Shown: piece after piece, positions 30,733-32,552 of the stretch | How the letters are laid out: every line of letters starts with the position of its first letter | Position numbering within the stretch: the first letter of the stretch is position 1 | Source of the DNA: Akkermansiaceae bacterium | GTDB taxonomy: Bacteria; Verrucomicrobiota; Verrucomicrobiia; Verrucomicrobiales; Akkermansiaceae | NCBI GenBank assembly: GCA_025363295.1 | Contig: JANYEC010000093.1 | Span: forward strand, 1 to 32,552 | Length of the DNA stretch: 32,552 nucleotides | Direction: 5' to 3' | Translations under genes and position numbers: made by a program | The notes under the pieces: generated by a model | The model's input: only the letters and a program-made list of their open reading frames with translations | Told to the model about the DNA's origin: nothing | The model's database searches: none

Positions 30733-32315
30733 AACCACGGCCTTATTTTCCGTTGCTCGCTAAGGTATTGGGATGGCTTCTTTTGCATCTAATCATTCTC
30801 GCGCTGGCATTCGTGGCGTTTGTCGGTTGGCAGTTGCGGTTAGGGTTAGACTCGCTGCTTAGCGGAGCTGCAGGTGTCCGGCTCCGCACGTTTGGCGAGG
30901 GTGTTCGTGATGACATCGTCAGTCTCCGCAAGGAGGATTGGAATGCGGTCGTCGAGAATCTAGCAAAACAGAAAAACTTGGAAGCCGCGATTTATGATTA
31001 CGGCGATCCTAAGAGTTTTCCGTTTCTCATCCCGTCTAACATCCAGCAGCGGATTCAAACTTTAGTGCCACCACCGCCAATGGGCCCGCTTGCACGTCGG
31101 GGTCGGCCGCCTGAAGAGTGGGCCGGTCCTCCCGACGACGGTGGGCCTCCCTCACAAGGGCGCGGAGGCCCACGGTTCGATGATTTTTCCGAGGGCCGTC
31201 CTCCCTTTGAAGACCGTCCCTCGCCGGTGAATGGTCCCATTAAACCGAATCTGAAACCTAACATGCCTAACAGTCATCCAGTTTTTCTTCTCAGAGGGGA
31301 CGGTGGCGAGGGATACTGGGCTGGCGTGCAATTATCGCTGCCGGGACCGCACGGCAACCCCGCCCGACAGCATCTTCTCCTCGTTCGGGCGGCGAGTCTT
31401 GATGGCTCAGGGATGTTTTTTGATTTCAAGCCATGGCTCCTCGGTGGACTTGCGGTTTTGGCTCTCAGCCTTGCTTTCTGGGCACCTTTCGTTTGGAGAA
31501 TCACAGCTTATCTTCAACGACTCACAAGCGCCACGGGCCGCATCGCTGCCGGTGATTTCAAAATTTCTCTCCCACACCGAGGAAATGATGAGCTTGGAAA
31601 TCTTGGAAACGCCATTGAATCAATGGCGACTCGATTGGATCGCCTGATCTCTGGGCAGAAACGATTTCTCGGAGATGCGGCACACGAACTTTGCGCCCCG
31701 CTTGCTAGATTGCGCACAGGCCTTGGCATCTTGGAAATGAAGCTGGGGAAGTCAGATCAAACAGCTCTTGCCTCCGTGGAATCGGATGCGCAGGAACTTG
31801 CCACGCTCATCGAAGAAATTTTAGCGTTTTCACGCGCGGGAAATCGCGAGCCACATCTCCAGGCACTTCATCTTGAGCCTTTGATTCAGGAAGTGTTAGC
31901 ACGAGAAGCGCGTGGCATCACCTGCGATGTGATGATGCCTCGTGAGCTCGTTGCGATCGCAGATCGCTCTCTCCTCGGCCGGGCCTTGGGAAATCTCATT
32001 CGAAATGCCAATGTGCACGCGGGCCCTCATGCAAAAGTCACAATCACGGCGGCCGAAAGTGGCGACCATGTTGCCATTACCATCAGCGACAGCGGTCCGG
32101 GCGTGGCACAAGAGGAACTTGCCCGATTGTTCGAGCCTTTTTACCGACCAGATCGCTCCCGCAGTCGTGATACTGGAGGCAACGGACTCGGTCTCGCCAT
32201 CGTCCGTACTGCGATTGAAGCTTGTGGTGGTGAAACTACCGCTGCGGCCCCTGAAACTGGCGGGTTTTCAGTCACCATCCGGCTGCGAAAATGTCTGCAC
32301 GTGGTGGAGGGATAA
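30729..32315 (+). CDS. Sensor histidine kinase, CpxA-like, with Pro/Gly-rich extracytoplasmic domain
   Basis: A 528-residue inner-membrane kinase. Membrane helix 1 spans about 12-34 and helix 2 about 236-257. The extracytoplasmic domain between them contains an unusually proline/glycine-rich stretch (about 113-172, PPPPMGPLARRGRPPEEWAG and onward). A HAMP domain follows (about 258-308), then the H box AAHELCAPLARL with phosphoacceptor His319. The ATPase domain has N (ALGNLIRNANVH), G1 (DSGPGV), F (LFEPFYR) and G2 (GNGLGLAIV) boxes. HELC in place of the common HELR is, to my knowledge, usual in PVC-group CpxA-like kinases. It is coupled to the regulator by a 4-nt overlap. The shared Pro-rich character with the divergent EF-hand protein suggests they may touch, but that is inference. 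Confidence 0.92.
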   Translation: MKPRPYFPLLAKVLGWLLLHLIILALAFVAFVGWQLRLGLDSLLSGAAGVRLRTFGEGVRDDIVSLRKEDWNAVVENLAKQKNLEAAIYDYGDPKSFPFLIPSNIQQRIQTLVPPPPMGPLARRGRPPEEWAGPPDDGGPPSQGRGGPRFDDFSEGRPPFEDRPSPVNGPIKPNLKPNMPNSHPVFLLRGDGGEGYWAGVQLSLPGPHGNPARQHLLLVRAASLDGSGMFFDFKPWLLGGLAVLALSLAFWAPFVWRITAYLQRLTSATGRIAAGDFKISLPHRGNDELGNLGNAIESMATRLDRLISGQKRFLGDAAHELCAPLARLRTGLGILEMKLGKSDQTALASVESDAQELATLIEEILAFSRAGNREPHLQALHLEPLIQEVLAREARGITCDVMMPRELVAIADRSLLGRALGNLIRNANVHAGPHAKVTITAAESGDHVAITISDSGPGVAQEELARLFEPFYRPDRSRSRDTGGNGLGLAIVRTAIEACGGETTAAAPETGGFSVTIRLRKCLHVVEG

Positions 32316-32552
32316 ACTACGAGAAACATCGTAGATGTTATCGGTGGCAAATTTGTCACCTCAATTTGATCGAAATTTCGAGATTCATGATCACTTTTTC
32401 TAACAAAAACTCCCAAAACGATTAGAAATCGCCATTTTATTTCGGGCGCAAACCTAGATGGCACAAGGGATTGGAGAATGAGGCAGAAAAATTTTGGAAA
32501 AACTCTACAAAATGGATTGACCCATGGCGGCGGGTCAGAATAGGTTCCGCCC
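32316..32552. other. Right-edge intergenic region with short dyads
   Basis: No gene can be supported. The stretch holds a 6-bp stem CTACGA/TCGTAG (32317-32334) right after the kinase stop, a near-palindrome around 32341-32358 containing TTTGTCACC, and TGACCC/GGGTCA (32518-32537) at the far end. None has a T-tract to make it an intrinsic terminator. The TTTGTCACC element has no second copy at 11 bp, so I do not call it a Pho box. Confidence 0.4.

Noticed and set aside
30839..30850. GGTTAGGGTTAG as a telomere-like repeat
   Set aside because: Only two copies are present, inside the kinase coding sequence; it is explained by the general enrichment of GTTAG.
32341..32361. TTTGTCACC-containing near-palindrome as a Pho box
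   Set aside because: There is no second unit at 11-bp spacing and no downstream gene in view for it to control.
1..32552. CRISPR array, tRNA or rRNA genes, insertion sequence or prophage
   Set aside because: I found no regularly spaced repeats, no cloverleaf-like segments in the gaps, no transposase or phage structural genes, and no flanking inverted repeats. The only recombinase looks like housekeeping XerC/D.

Overview
The window looks like ordinary chromosome from a member of the Verrucomicrobiota (PVC group), GC content somewhat above 50 %. Supporting signs are a PVC-type beta-propeller dehydrogenase next to a cytochrome c–PA14 protein, a Cpx-like sensor kinase with an HELC-type H box, a proline/alanine-rich membrane-anchored protein of a kind common in that phylum, and start codons almost entirely without Shine-Dalgarno sequences. 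I see no rRNA, tRNA, CRISPR array, insertion sequence or prophage. The species cannot be told from the sequence alone.

Layout. 1-3310: a small acidic hypothetical protein, prolyl-tRNA synthetase, and a Pro-rich single-span membrane protein followed by a 27-residue membrane micropeptide. 3402-4890: thioredoxin and a KDG-kinase-like PfkB sugar kinase, convergent. 5121-12793 (minus strand): a complete phosphate acquisition operon in the order outer-membrane porin, pstS, pstC, pstA, pstB, pstB, phoU. Two 11-bp-period direct repeats resembling Pho boxes and a near-consensus -10 lie in front of it. 13101-15894 (plus): two SPFH/band-7 membrane proteins and a MYG1-family hydrolase, divergent from the Pst operon. 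15993-19102: a membrane hypothetical protein, UppP, a DUF2062 protein and a TPM-domain protein. 19288-21902: a XerC/D recombinase coupled to an SGNH lipoprotein, then a divergent SH3 protein and a CHAP/NlpC-like lipoprotein. 22015-26350 (minus): the PVC dehydrogenase, the cytochrome c–PA14 protein and an Amidase_3-like protein. 26432-29300: YmdB-like phosphoesterase, RNase PH, a 36-residue membrane micropeptide, a DEDDy exonuclease and an Hsp15-like S4 protein. 29354-32315: a proline-rich EF-hand protein divergent from a Cpx-like response regulator/histidine kinase pair whose extracytoplasmic domain is also proline/glycine-rich.

How the parts work together. The porin-Pst-PhoU block would carry phosphate from the outer membrane to the cytoplasm under phosphate-starvation control. 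UppP, DUF2062, the amidase, the SH3 and CHAP proteins point to envelope upkeep. The EF-hand/TCS block looks like an envelope or divalent-cation sensing module.

The two least ordinary signals are at whole-window scale. The 5-mer GTTAG/CTAAC occurs about 79 times, against roughly 12-14 for each of the other three NTTAG words. And start codons nearly all lack a Shine-Dalgarno sequence, many being preceded instead by short pyrimidine runs. Within genes, the most unusual are a PstC with an extra coiled-coil-like domain of about 300 residues and an EF-hand gene whose signal peptide lies in a different frame.
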